DNA from: JANNYA01 sp031422315
GTDB taxonomy: Bacteria > Pseudomonadota > Gammaproteobacteria > Xanthomonadales > SZUA-5
Reading direction: 5' to 3'
NCBI GenBank assembly: GCA_031422315.1
Contig: JANOQN010000041.1
Location: 1-64,000, forward strand
DNA length: 64,000 bases
In this document: in pieces, positions 44,693 through 52,847 of the stretch
Layout: the number at the start of each line of letters is the position of its first letter
Position numbering within the stretch: the first letter of the stretch is position 1
Translations under genes and position numbers: made by a program
The notes under the pieces: generated by a model
Seen by the model: the letters and a program-made list of their open reading frames with translations, nothing else
Told to the model about the DNA's origin: nothing
Database searches by the model: none

Positions 44693-46009
44693 TTATTTGC
44701 CTCGAACGCTGACACCCACAACCTGCGTTTCAATCGCAGCAGTATCGGTTTTTTCTTTCGCTTGCGTCCACAACAATACGGCATGCTTACCATCCAAAGT
44801 CGCCAAGCGCGGCATGCCGATATTGCGCGCAGCGGGTAAATCCAGCAGTGCCTGCTGGCGAACTATTTTGAGGGTTGGATCAAGTTCAGCCAAATACAGC
44901 GTTGCGCGCCCGGCGGTTGCGGAACCTAGCCAACTCACCAGCCAGTTCGACTTGCCCCAGGGCGCCGCGTCGACTCGCCCCAGCACGCCGGCACCGGTTT
45001 CCAAGGTCAGGAATTCGCCCGGCTTGCCGGCTAGTGTGCGCGCCCGCACGCTTAAATGCTCGCCTTGCATCGTCGCCCAAACCACCAGCGTATTGCCTGC
45101 GTTTTGCGCAATCGCCGGGCCATTGACCGGGCAGCCGGCAATTTTCCAGTTATCCGGATGTACGATGCCTGCGCTGCGCCACTTGCTGTTTTGCAAATGT
45201 GCCACGCCAATATCGCGCACTTCGTCATCCGTTCGATTGCGAAACACCAAGGTGTGCTCAGGCTTGTTACCGGCCCTGGTGCGGACTAAATCGGTGCTGC
45301 AGCAATCGCACACGCTGGCATCAATTTCAGTTTCGGCGCTTAGGCTGCCACTGCGCCCGATGACTGCGCTGCGCAGCGTCATCGTGTTGCCATGGCCGTG
45401 CGCATGATCTGAATGCCGATGCGCCTCGTACTGCTGCGCTGCATCTGGTGCTGCCTGCGCCATTTTTCGGCCATCAAGCCACACCGCAAGAACTTTATCG
45501 CCGCTCATTGGCGCTAACGACACGAATCCATGTTCGGTAGGCGTTTTATCGCTGTGCGGTGTAAAGGGTTTTTCCCAGCTGCGGCCTTGATCGCGCGATC
45601 TGGCAATTCGAATATCGTAGGCGTAGGGCGCCGCGCCGCTTTTTTGCAGCCAGTGCGTCAGCCAATCGCCGTTGTCGGCAATGATTACCGATGGAAAATC
45701 TGCCCAGTTGACGAACCAATCGCAGCCCTTTCCGGCATCGCTAATCTCGCTCAGCTTTGCACCGGGTTTAAGTGCCGCCAGCTTGAGCGTGCTGCATCCC
45801 TTCGCATCTTTGCTTTGCCAGCTGAGCACAAACTGCCCGTGTTTAGCGTCTGCAACAACGCTGGGCTGCGCCGCATTCTCAGTTGCCGCAATCTTTAGCG
45901 GCTGCACAACGAACGCAGACGCGCCTTCCGCTAAATCTTTAGCGGGTAAAGTGCTGCAAAAAATCAAAAGTGCAGCAAGGCTAAAACATCTTTTCGAGTC
46001 AGATTTCAC
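44693..46009 (-). CDS. secreted BNR/sialidase-fold protein with His-rich loop and CDCC motif
   Basis: A 438-residue protein with a signal peptide (about 1-23) and a BNR-type beta-propeller; SRDQGRSWE (138-146) is an Asp-box. Unusual for the family, it has a His-rich stretch HRHSDHAHGHG (197-207) and CDCC at 234-237, both suggestive of metal binding. True sialidase catalytic residues were not identified, so the sialidase label means fold only. A truncated TonB receptor gene and a degenerate copy of part of this gene lie directly upstream (46049-46900). Confidence 0.7.
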   Translation of the reverse strand: MKSDSKRCFSLAALLIFCSTLPAKDLAEGASAFVVQPLKIAATENAAQPSVVADAKHGQFVLSWQSKDAKGCSTLKLAALKPGAKLSEISDAGKGCDWFVNWADFPSVIIADNGDWLTHWLQKSGAAPYAYDIRIARSRDQGRSWEKPFTPHSDKTPTEHGFVSLAPMSGDKVLAVWLDGRKMAQAAPDAAQQYEAHRHSDHAHGHGNTMTLRSAVIGRSGSLSAETEIDASVCDCCSTDLVRTRAGNKPEHTLVFRNRTDDEVRDIGVAHLQNSKWRSAGIVHPDNWKIAGCPVNGPAIAQNAGNTLVVWATMQGEHLSVRARTLAGKPGEFLTLETGAGVLGRVDAAPWGKSNWLVSWLGSATAGRATLYLAELDPTLKIVRQQALLDLPAARNIGMPRLATLDGKHAVLLWTQAKEKTDTAAIETQVVGVSVRGK

Positions 46010-46048
46010 AGGGCAATCTTGGCCTTAAAGTTTGTGCGACGCACCGCG

Positions 46049-46594
46049 CTAAAACTCACGCTGCCAGGAAAACTCGGCGATGCGGAGCTCACCAATCATA
46101 AATTGATTCGCGCCATTATAGGAACGCGTGGCAAAAACCCGATCATCCAAATTGCGAACTCGAACGCCAAACTGCCTAATATCGGTGCCATAGCGCAGCC
46201 CTACATCCATCGTGGCGTAGCCGGGTAAAAACACCGTGTTGGCGGTGTTGCCCGCGCGCCGGCCTAATCCGCGCGCACCCAAGCTTAGCTCTATCGAATC
46301 ACTGGCTTGCCAATTGAGCGTTGCGCTCGCAAGCCGCTCTGGCACATCACTGGGTAAATTACCGCGCCTTAATACCACAGTGGTGCCGACGCGCTCGTTG
46401 AATTTATTGAACTCTGCGCGCAGTGCAGCCGCGCTTAAATCCAGCGATAGCGAATCGACGAGTTCAAGCTGAGCTGAAAGCTCCACGCCGCGCGCTGCTT
46501 GTTCGCCGACTTGGATCAGCAAGTTGGCATTGTTTGGATCACGCGATAGGATATTCGTGCGGCGCAAATCATATAGTGCTAGCCCGGTTGATCA
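46049..46594 (-). pseudogene. TonB-dependent receptor, C-terminal remnant
   Basis: About 180 residues of a TonB receptor barrel end, from STGLALYDLRRTNILSRDPNN through ERLASATLNWQASDSIELSLGARGLGRR to AEFSWQREF. An in-frame stop (TGA) lies immediately upstream, and no plug or earlier barrel is present, so only the last quarter survives. The longest intact frame starts at a TTG (46567). Terminal residues end in aromatic Phe, as in full receptors. It abuts a decayed copy of the adjacent BNR gene on the far side. Confidence 0.75.
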
Positions 46595-46657
46595 ATTCCA
46601 AATCGTTTAGTGCGGTCGCTGTAATTCATAGCTGCTGGTAGCTAGATCTTTTTTAGA

Positions 46658-46800
46658 AAGAAAATCCGCCCAGTTGATGAACCCATTGCAGCCTACCCGG
46701 CCATGCGTGTTTGATCTAGCTTGACCCTGATTTTCATGCTGCAAGCTTGACACTTTGGCATCTTTACTTTGACAGCTAAAAACAAACAGATTTGCACGCT
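46658..46800 (-). pseudogene. degenerate copy of part of the BNR gene
   Basis: The frame reads QSKDAK ... GRVGCNGFINWADFLSKK, closely matching QSKDAK ... GKGCDWFVNWADFPSV of the intact protein at residues 65-107. DNA similarity is also visible: gaaaatccgcccagttga here versus gaaaatctgcccagttga near 45694. The reading frame is broken around it, so it is a remnant of a duplicated neighbour gene. Confidence 0.7.
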
Positions 46801-47090
46801 GCCAAGCAATGAGTTTGCGTAAATGCCAACGTATTAATTCGAACAGTAGTAAAGCCACGTTTAAGCGCAAAACTATTAAACATCCGTGCGTTTTTGGCAC
46901 AAGTCAAACTGATATGCGAATTCGTAGCGGCAAGTTAACTTCGTGATTCCTGTGATAGTTAGGCCGCGTTTGATGATTACGAAGTCGGCTTGAGACTCAT
47001 AGGCTCCCTGAACCCAAAACCTGGCAATTCTGAGCTTTTTCAAAAACAGCCGTTACACTTGCCGCCTCCTCAAGACTAGTGAAAATCCCC

Positions 47091-49136
47091 ATGCCAAACC
47101 GACGTGAACTTGCCAACGCCGTGCGCGCTTTGGCTATGGATGCCGTGCAGCAGGCCAATTCCGGGCACCCTGGCATGCCGATGGGCATGGCGGATATTGC
47201 TGAGGTGCTGTGGAATGATTTTCTCAAGCACAATCCGAACGATCCAAAATGGCCGGATCGGGATCGCTTTTTACTAAGCAACGGGCACGGCTCGATGCTG
47301 CAATACGCTCTGTTGCACCTGGCTGGCTATGATTTGCCGATCGCCCAGCTCAAGCAATTTCGCCAGCTGCATTCCAAAACGCCGGGCCATCCTGAAGTTC
47401 ATGAAACACCGGGCATTGAAACCACGACGGGCCCGCTTGGCCAGGGTTTGGCGAATGCAGTCGGCTTTGCGCTGGCCGAGCGCATATTGGCACAGCGATT
47501 TAATCGGCCTGCGCACACGATTGTCGATCATCGAACCTGGGTGTTTCTAGGCGATGGCTGCCTGATGGAAGGCATTAGCCATGAAGCCTGTTCGCTGGCG
47601 GGAACGTTGAAACTCGGCAAGCTCATCGCGATTTATGACGACAACGGCATATCGATCGATGGCAAAGTGCAGGGCTGGTTTACTGACGACACGCAAAAGC
47701 GTTTCGAAGCCTATGGCTGGCACGTCATTGCCGATATTGATGGGCACGACTCGGCGGCGATCAAAGCCGCTATAGAAAACGCCATCGCCGCCGAAGTGGC
47801 TGGCAAACCGATTATGCTCGCTATGAAAACCACGATTGGTTTTGGCTCGCCCGGCAAAGCCGGCAGCGAAGGCAGCCACGGCGCGCCGCTCGGGAAAGAT
47901 GAAGTAGCGGCGACGCGTTTGGCTCTCGGATGGACACACGGGCCGTTTGAAATACCTGCTGACATCTATGCGGGCTGGGATGCCAAAGCCAGTGGCGCAG
48001 CTAAGCAAGCCGATTGGAACGCGCGCTTTGCCACCTACCAAATTGCGCATCCAGAATTAGCCGCCGAGTTCGCGCGCACCAATCAAGGTCAGCTGCCTGC
48101 CAGCTGGCCGCAGACGATCGCCGCGCTGATCACCAAATTTGACAGCGATGCGCAAAGCATCGCCAGCCGTAAAGCCAGTCAAATGGTGTTAGATACCATT
48201 GTGGCGGCCGTGCCAGAACTGGTCGGCGGTTCAGCCGATTTGGCGCACTCAAACTATTCCATCGTCAAAGCCAGCAAGGACGTCAACAGCACAGGCGGTG
48301 GCAACTACATTTACTATGGCGTGCGCGAATTTGCCATGACCGCTATCGCCAATGCCATGAGCCTACACGGCGGCGTGATTCCCTACACCGCGACGTTTTT
48401 GGTGTTCTCCGACTACGCCCGCAATGCAGTGCGATTATCGGCGCTTATGGGCGTGCGTAATATCCACGTCTACACGCATGATTCGATTGGTTTGGGTGAA
48501 GACGGCCCAACGCATCAGCCGGTCGAGCACCTCGCCAGCCTGCGTTTGATGCCAAATTTAGATGTTTGGCGCCCGGCCGATGCAGTTGAAAGCGCGGTGG
48601 CGTGGAAGGTTGCGGTTGAGCGTCAAAATGGCCCGAGCGCGCTGGTGTTTTCGAGGCAAAATTTGGCGCATCAAACCCGTTCGCCTGCACAAATTCAGGC
48701 AATCGAACAGGGCGGTTATGTTTTGTTGGATGCGCCGAATGGTAAACCTGATGCCATTTTGATCGGCACCGGATCCGAACTCGAATTAGCCATGCAAGCC
48801 GCGCGCACGCTGAGCGCTGAAGGTTTATCGGTTCGGGTAGTTTCTATGCCGTGTACGCGTATTTTTGATTTGCAGTCAGCGGCATATCGCGAACAGGTTT
48901 TGCCCAAAGCCTGCCGAGTGCGGGTTGCTGTGGAGGCGGCTAGCGTGGATTACTGGCGCAAGTACGTCGGCCTAGATGGCGATGTGATTGGTATGCACAG
49001 CTTTGGCTTAAGCGCGCCGGCTGAGGCGCTTTACGCGCATTTTGGTATTAGCGCGGATGCGATTGTGCAGGCGGTGCGGGCGCAACTCGGTGTGCCGGTT
49101 AATGCGTTGAATGATGGAAAGACTTACGCCATTTGA
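47091..49136 (+). CDS. tkt: transketolase
   Basis: A 681-residue TPP-dependent transketolase of the pentose-phosphate pathway. The N terminus NRRELANAVRALAMDAVQQANSGHPG is the standard start, so ATG at 47091 is used rather than the GTG 12 nt upstream. The TPP/Mg site is GDGCLMEGISHEA ... YDDNGISIDG; the glutamate-containing DSIGLGEDGPTHQPVEHL is intact. Length is normal (about 660-685). Its 3' end is repeated at 49970-50110 (separate entry). Confidence 0.97.
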   Translation: MPNRRELANAVRALAMDAVQQANSGHPGMPMGMADIAEVLWNDFLKHNPNDPKWPDRDRFLLSNGHGSMLQYALLHLAGYDLPIAQLKQFRQLHSKTPGHPEVHETPGIETTTGPLGQGLANAVGFALAERILAQRFNRPAHTIVDHRTWVFLGDGCLMEGISHEACSLAGTLKLGKLIAIYDDNGISIDGKVQGWFTDDTQKRFEAYGWHVIADIDGHDSAAIKAAIENAIAAEVAGKPIMLAMKTTIGFGSPGKAGSEGSHGAPLGKDEVAATRLALGWTHGPFEIPADIYAGWDAKASGAAKQADWNARFATYQIAHPELAAEFARTNQGQLPASWPQTIAALITKFDSDAQSIASRKASQMVLDTIVAAVPELVGGSADLAHSNYSIVKASKDVNSTGGGNYIYYGVREFAMTAIANAMSLHGGVIPYTATFLVFSDYARNAVRLSALMGVRNIHVYTHDSIGLGEDGPTHQPVEHLASLRLMPNLDVWRPADAVESAVAWKVAVERQNGPSALVFSRQNLAHQTRSPAQIQAIEQGGYVLLDAPNGKPDAILIGTGSELELAMQAARTLSAEGLSVRVVSMPCTRIFDLQSAAYREQVLPKACRVRVAVEAASVDYWRKYVGLDGDVIGMHSFGLSAPAEALYAHFGISADAIVQAVRAQLGVPVNALNDGKTYAI

Positions 49137-49200
49137 TGCCTTATTTCTTTGCGTATCTAAGCTGATTTGGCAAGCCAATGCTAGCGGGCGGCGGAGCATG
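49046..49200 (+). repeat. direct repeat, copy 1 (3' end of tkt and flank)
   Basis: The last codons of tkt and about 60 bases beyond its stop match 49970-50110. Shared landmarks are gcgggcgca, cggttaa.gcgttg, atgatggaaagacttacgcc, atttgatg and ttggcaagcca. Identity is clearly high but not perfect, suggesting an old duplication. Confidence 0.75.
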
Positions 49201-49219
49201 GCCTACGGACATGCTCCGC
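49191..49219. other. 10-bp perfect hairpin at the end of tkt repeat copy 1
   Basis: gcggagcatg (49191-49200) and catgctccgc (49210-49219) form a perfect 10-bp stem with a 9-base loop. No T run follows, so a classical terminator is unlikely. Only the left arm is recognisable in copy 2 (agcggagca at 50101). Confidence 0.6.
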
Positions 49220-49226
49220 AGTTAAA

Positions 49227-49439
49227 TCAGCCTTCCTCGTTTCTTTGCGACCGAATTGCCGACGCCAGAGACTTGACGGACTCGCCATGAAATAACGATT
49301 CACGATCTACGGTGTAGTTTCCGCTACCGGCTCTAAGTTGATTGAGAAAGCGAAGGGCGTCAACGGCGCCAAGCTGCTGGACTAGTGCATGTTTCGCGCG
49401 ATTGTTAAGTTCATAAGCAGGTTGAATGGAAACGGTCAT
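49227..49439 (-). CDS. small partner protein of a PIN toxin (putative antitoxin)
   Basis: A 70-residue protein (VSIQPAYELNNRAKHALVQQLGAVDALRFLNQLRAGSGNY) of a small family found next to PIN-domain genes. It overlaps the PIN gene by 4 nt (ATGA), downstream of it. The order toxin-then-partner is less usual than antitoxin-first. No DNA-binding motif can be named. Role as antitoxin is inferred from pairing. Confidence 0.65.
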   Translation of the reverse strand: MTVSIQPAYELNNRAKHALVQQLGAVDALRFLNQLRAGSGNYTVDRESLFHGESVKSLASAIRSQRNEEG

Positions 49440-49876
49440 TTGGTAACCTCTGGCACTAGATTAAGAAGAGTACTCACTTTGCACGGCAAAGCAGTAAGTG
49501 TTCTTGCTTTGTGAAACAGTTTGTCATCGCTGGTGCAAAAATAATCAGCTTTCGCTGATGATGCGAAAGCTAGATGCAGGGCATCCATCCCACGCAGCCC
49601 ACTTTCTTCGAACCTGAGTGCCAAGGCCTCAATTTCTTCAGTGAGCAGCAGCCTTTCAATTGCGATCCCCAATATCGCCATCGTATCGTCACGGCGTGTT
49701 TGATCAGGAATGCGCGAAATTTCGTACTCCAATGCTTCAGAGCCCAGCAATACATGCTCTCCCGCTTGCACAGTGGCTAAAATAGCAAAGAGCGCCTCAG
49801 TTTCCACACGAATGCGAGGCTGAGTCTGGTCATCCAACGGGCGTTGTAGGCAGCAATTATCAAGATAAAGACGCAT
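49436..49876 (-). CDS. PIN-domain ribonuclease (toxin-type)
   Basis: A 146-residue PIN nuclease. Likely metal-binding acids are D6 (LYLDNCCLQRP), E47 or E50 (SEALEYEI), D98 (GMDALHLAFA) and D117/D118 (TSDDKLF). The N terminus RLYLDNCCLQRPLDDQ is typical of a PIN subfamily common in toxin-antitoxin loci. Such enzymes cleave RNA. It is coupled to the 70-residue partner, and both sit between the two copies of the tkt 3' end. Confidence 0.8.
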   Translation of the reverse strand: MRLYLDNCCLQRPLDDQTQPRIRVETEALFAILATVQAGEHVLLGSEALEYEISRIPDQTRRDDTMAILGIAIERLLLTEEIEALALRFEESGLRGMDALHLAFASSAKADYFCTSDDKLFHKARTLTALPCKVSTLLNLVPEVTK

Positions 49877-49969
49877 GCAGTGATGATATACCAGAAACTC
49901 TGGTCTCTTTACTAAGGTAATTTGGAGTGCTGACCTGGATCAAGATGTCGCTTGTTGATTGACGAACTA

Positions 49970-50110
49970 TTTTAGCGCTGATGGGATTTTGCGGGCGCAG
50001 CTCGGCGCGCCGGTTAACGCGTTGCATGATGGAAAGACTTACGCCATTTGATGTTCCTTTGTTTTGCGCATCCAAGTTGGCTTGGCAAGCCAAAGTGCGT
50101 AGCGGAGCAC
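49970..50110 (+). repeat. direct repeat, copy 2 (tkt 3'-end duplicate)
   Basis: This non-coding stretch repeats the 3' end of tkt, including the terminal atgatggaaagacttacgcc and the stop (atttga). A few bases are missing upstream (a 9-base deletion after agcgctgatggga) and many substitutions are present. It ends about 40 bases before the brnA gene. A 275-base gene-free gap (49877-50151) holds it. Confidence 0.75.
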
Positions 50111-50151
50111 GCGAGCAGAGTGTTTGTCGTCTATTCAAAGTCGGTTGTCAC

Positions 50152-50436
50152 TTAAACTGCTGCATCGCGGTAAGCTTTTAAAACCGCATTCATTCGCGAC
50201 TGCCAGCCCGCGCCAAGGCCGCGATACCAAGCGAGCACGTCGGCATCTAAACGCAATGCAATTTGCTCTTTTCGGTCAAGCTCGGCCTTCGCCGGGCGGC
50301 CGCGTTTCACTCGCAATTCTTCTAAGCCAATATGTGCAGTGGCGTCCGCCCAAAATGCAGCCACGGTGGTCTTGTTGGTGGCATCATATGGAGCGTCAGT
50401 TTTGTGGGAAGGCGCTGAAGTACGTTTGCTTTTCAT
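50152..50436 (-). CDS. brnA: BrnA-family antitoxin
   Basis: A 94-residue ribbon-helix-helix antitoxin. The C-terminal half KEQIALRLDADVLAWYRGLGAGWQSRMNAVLKAYRDAA is the BrnA signature, which dimerises, binds its own promoter and neutralises BrnT. ATG has AGAGAGG 9 nt upstream. It overlaps the 3' end of brnT by 41 nt, the common arrangement. Confidence 0.88.
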   Translation of the reverse strand: MKSKRTSAPSHKTDAPYDATNKTTVAAFWADATAHIGLEELRVKRGRPAKAELDRKEQIALRLDADVLAWYRGLGAGWQSRMNAVLKAYRDAAV

Positions 50437-50668
50437 ATTTTTCTGCCTCTCTGCAAGAAATTAATCGTGGGCAGTCGTCGCAGTCCGTCCAGACTAAAAA
50501 CACAACTTTGCCGTTTAGCAACGCCAAACTTGCCAATCTTTGTTCACCGTAATTTTCGCTGGTATCTTCGCGCGTCAACATTGGCTCGTCAAAAACGCAC
50601 ACACAATCGCCCGATTCAATCTGGTGTCGTTGCAGGTTGGCAGCGCGTTTTGCGGGGTCATGTGTCAG
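50396..50668 (-). CDS. brnT: BrnT-family ribonuclease toxin, start uncertain
   Basis: About 90 residues from LTHDPAKRAANLQRHQIESGD through DTSENYGEQRLASLALLNGKVVFLVWTDCDD to SCREAEKYEKQTYF, matching BrnT end to end. No ATG, GTG or TTG sits at the family start; the first usable codon there is CTG at 50668. An ATG at about 50687 is one base out of frame. The nearest standard start, GTG at 50602, would remove the first quarter including the DPAK core. It may use a non-standard start or be damaged by a frameshift. Confidence 0.65.
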   Translation of the reverse strand: MTHDPAKRAANLQRHQIESGDCVCVFDEPMLTREDTSENYGEQRLASLALLNGKVVFLVWTDCDDCPRLISCREAEKYEKQTYFSAFPQN

Positions 50669-50802
50669 AGAATAAATGTATATGCATAAAAGAATTCGTG
50701 CAAGCAGTCAACTAAAACTGCTGCGCGACTTTGTTGCCTTTTGCGATATCGCGCTATCATCCTGTTTCAGGCCGCAGGTTTGCTGAATAAGGCGTAGGCG
50801 TC

Positions 50803-51528
50803 ATGGATACAACAATCGAGAGATGTTGGGCAGACTACCGCGGAGACTGCGCCCGCGGTATTTCGCGTGAGCACTTGGTGTCGAAAGCGCTGTTTCCAGA
50901 CCAAGTAATTCACGTTTCTGGCTTCAATTGGTGCCAAGGTGAAGAGCGCCGCGTAGGAGTCAACTCACTTCAGAGACGCTTCCTGTGCACGAAGCACAAC
51001 AATGACCTTTCACCAGCGGATGAGGCAGGAGTTCAAGCAATTGACGCGTTCGCTACCGGCTTCAGTCAAGTGGCACTGCGAGGTCCCCTGCTCGAACGGT
51101 GGCTCGTGAAAACAGCAATCAACCTGAGCGTCGGAGGTGAATTACACATCGGCCACGGCATGACGGACTCCAAACCAGGCAGGCCAAGCCCATACTTGCT
51201 TGCTGTCGCCTTCGGGGACCTATCGCTGTCCGAAAAAATGGGCGCATATTTTGTTTTTCCTAAGGGCTCCTATATGCATCGAGTCGGGGAGATTGCGGTG
51301 GTGCCAGTACATAAAAACGGAGCAATTGGTGGATTTTTGTTCGCACTTCGTGGGCAGTTCGTCTTTCTCAATCTGTTCCCGGGCTACGCCCCACCGTGCA
51401 TTGACAAGTGGTTTCCAGCGCTCCTGCCAGAGACATCCAGCGCAGCCACTCTTGTGTATCGGCCAAACGAAATCTCGGTTCAAGTCGGCTGTGGTTCTCA
51501 CAACACCTTTCAAATCCAATGGCCGTAG
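50803..51528 (+). CDS. HNH-like protein of unknown function
   Basis: A 241-residue protein. The N-terminal part has a His-Me/HNH-like pattern: GISREHLVSKALFP with H24 and LCTKHNNDLSPADEAG with C62, H65 and N66. Cysteines C8 and C16 could complete a zinc site. The remaining 150 residues are not a family I recognise. It lies among toxin-antitoxin genes with a terminator-like hairpin 3' of it, so it could be part of an accessory or defence locus. Nuclease activity is inference. Confidence 0.7.
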   Translation: MDTTIERCWADYRGDCARGISREHLVSKALFPDQVIHVSGFNWCQGEERRVGVNSLQRRFLCTKHNNDLSPADEAGVQAIDAFATGFSQVALRGPLLERWLVKTAINLSVGGELHIGHGMTDSKPGRPSPYLLAVAFGDLSLSEKMGAYFVFPKGSYMHRVGEIAVVPVHKNGAIGGFLFALRGQFVFLNLFPGYAPPCIDKWFPALLPETSSAATLVYRPNEISVQVGCGSHNTFQIQWP

Positions 51529-51601
51529 TAGCTGTGTACGCCAGAGCTGAAGCGTAATACGGATTATCCGGTTTTATAAATTGCGTCGTACTTTCACCTA
51601 C

Positions 51602-51632
51602 AAAAAACCCCGCCGGAGCGGAATTTTTCTTT
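51602..51632 (+). terminator. probable Rho-independent terminator
   Basis: The A run aaaaaa followed by ccccgc-cgga-gcgg and then aatttttcttt gives a GC-rich stem with T run, about 75 bases after the HNH-like gene. The stem is imperfect (one mismatched pair). Confidence 0.6.
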
Positions 51633-51740
51633 ATGGGATTTTGAAGTCAAGCTCGAAGGGGGTGGTGTTTTTAGGCTCTCGACCTTGTTAATTTATTTGA
51701 CAAGAACAGCGCATGAAAGCTCGAGTCAATACGTTCTAGA

Positions 51741-52304
51741 TTAATCCTTAAGTACTTCTATTAGCATTTGATCAAAGTAAGCTGGAGCGACCAAGTTATC
51801 ATTTGTCAGATTGACTTTTTGATTAAAAGACGCGCCAAGATTTACCGAAGTAATCCAAAGATAACGCTCCGAGTCCCCCAGCGGCAGTGCTCTCTCAGCA
51901 CTTGCGATTGCGATGAGAGTTTTGAATCTGGGAACCGACGCATCATATTTGCCGTCGGAGTTTGTTTTTCCACTAGATTTTATTGGGCCAAGATTACTCA
52001 TGATTGCATCGATTTGACATCTTTCTCGGGTTGAGTAAATCTTGTTGAGTTCAGCACTATCAACATTCGTTGTACTTATTCGCTCGTTGATTTGTTTTGC
52101 CGTGAGGCAGTCTGAAAGCGCCGCTCGCTTGCCTTTAACGTGGATCGAGAAAATTTCTTTCGTCACGAAACGAACATCAACCAATGCAAGTTTATAAGAA
52201 CTGCCACCTTGGGTCACAATGAAAACTTCGCCTTCTACTTTTCCTGGTGTGAGATATAGTGCAGCAATTATTCCAATTGTGAGAAATGAGAGAATTAATT
52301 TCAT
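51741..52304 (-). CDS. secreted or membrane-anchored protein of unknown function
   Basis: A 187-residue protein with an N-terminal hydrophobic helix (LILSFLTIGIIAALYLT) that acts as signal or anchor. The first exported segment GEVFIVTQGGSSYKLALVDVRFV resembles a small family of hypothetical proteins with a beta-rich GEVFIVT..G.N.KLGLV start. Two cysteines (near 66 and 96) may pair. No function can be named. AT content appears higher than in the surrounding core genes, in line with an acquired region. Confidence 0.6.
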   Translation of the reverse strand: MKLILSFLTIGIIAALYLTPGKVEGEVFIVTQGGSSYKLALVDVRFVTKEIFSIHVKGKRAALSDCLTAKQINERISTTNVDSAELNKIYSTRERCQIDAIMSNLGPIKSSGKTNSDGKYDASVPRFKTLIAIASAERALPLGDSERYLWITSVNLGASFNQKVNLTNDNLVAPAYFDQMLIEVLKD

Positions 52305-52557
52305 GTGGTCTCTTTATAGTGTTCACGGGTCGCAAAGCGACCGAATCTAAAACTTAGGTATTGAACTGCGCGCTGCGAATCGTTTCCAACGTTGCACATA
52401 TTGTAACCGCCAGGCTAGGGCTTAGCAAAACCAAATTCTTTGAATCCAACGTGGAGCAACGCATAGACAAGCATGTCTGGGTTGAACAAGCCCGGCTCGG
52501 GCTATGCAGACGCCAGAGTCTACGACCGAAATTAACATTTGAATCTGGCACATGCAG

Positions 52558-52779
52558 CTAGGCCGCTGGCCACGCAATCTGCACTTTGCGATGCTGCATG
52601 ACGCAATCGCGCAAGTACAAATTGATCAGGTTTTGATAAGGGACGCCCGCCTCGTTGGCCATGCCTTTGAAATAATCCACTACGTCTTCGGATAAACGCA
52701 TAGAAACGGATTTCTTGAGCTTAGCCGCATAAGGATTTTTGCGGGACTGCATTTTTGACAGATCGTATTCGGCTTTCAT
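52558..52779 (-). CDS. BrnA/CopG-like antitoxin without an intact toxin
   Basis: A 73-residue ribbon-helix-helix protein. KAEYDLSKMQSRKNPYAAKLKKSVSMRLSEDVVDYFKGMANEAGVPYQNLINLYLRDCV is typical of antitoxins that follow BrnT genes. ATG at 52779 is used; a longer frame to 52824 overlaps the decayed toxin. The partner upstream is reduced to about 17-20 codons (next entry), so this is an orphan antitoxin. Confidence 0.8.
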   Translation of the reverse strand: MKAEYDLSKMQSRKNPYAAKLKKSVSMRLSEDVVDYFKGMANEAGVPYQNLINLYLRDCVMQHRKVQIAWPAA

Positions 52780-52784
52780 AGGAG

Positions 52785-52847
52785 TTATTGCCTGTAGAAG
52801 GAACTTTCTTGTTTTGAGTTCCAATCAAACTTAATCATAAAATTCAT
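52785..52847 (-). pseudogene. brnT-like toxin remnant with internal deletion
   Basis: The short frame reads MNFMIKFDWNSKQESSFYRQ and stops 5 bases before the antitoxin start. MIKFDWNSK resembles a BrnT start (M.F.WDP.K) and QESSFYRQ resembles a BrnT end (..REQ.FY..). The central 70 residues are missing, consistent with an in-frame internal deletion. The assignment rests on short matches and on position. Confidence 0.5.

Noticed and set aside
52313..52557. Short overlapping frames on both strands before the orphan antitoxin
   Set aside because: The two frames mirror each other, have no ribosome-binding site or family resemblance, and are likely non-coding.
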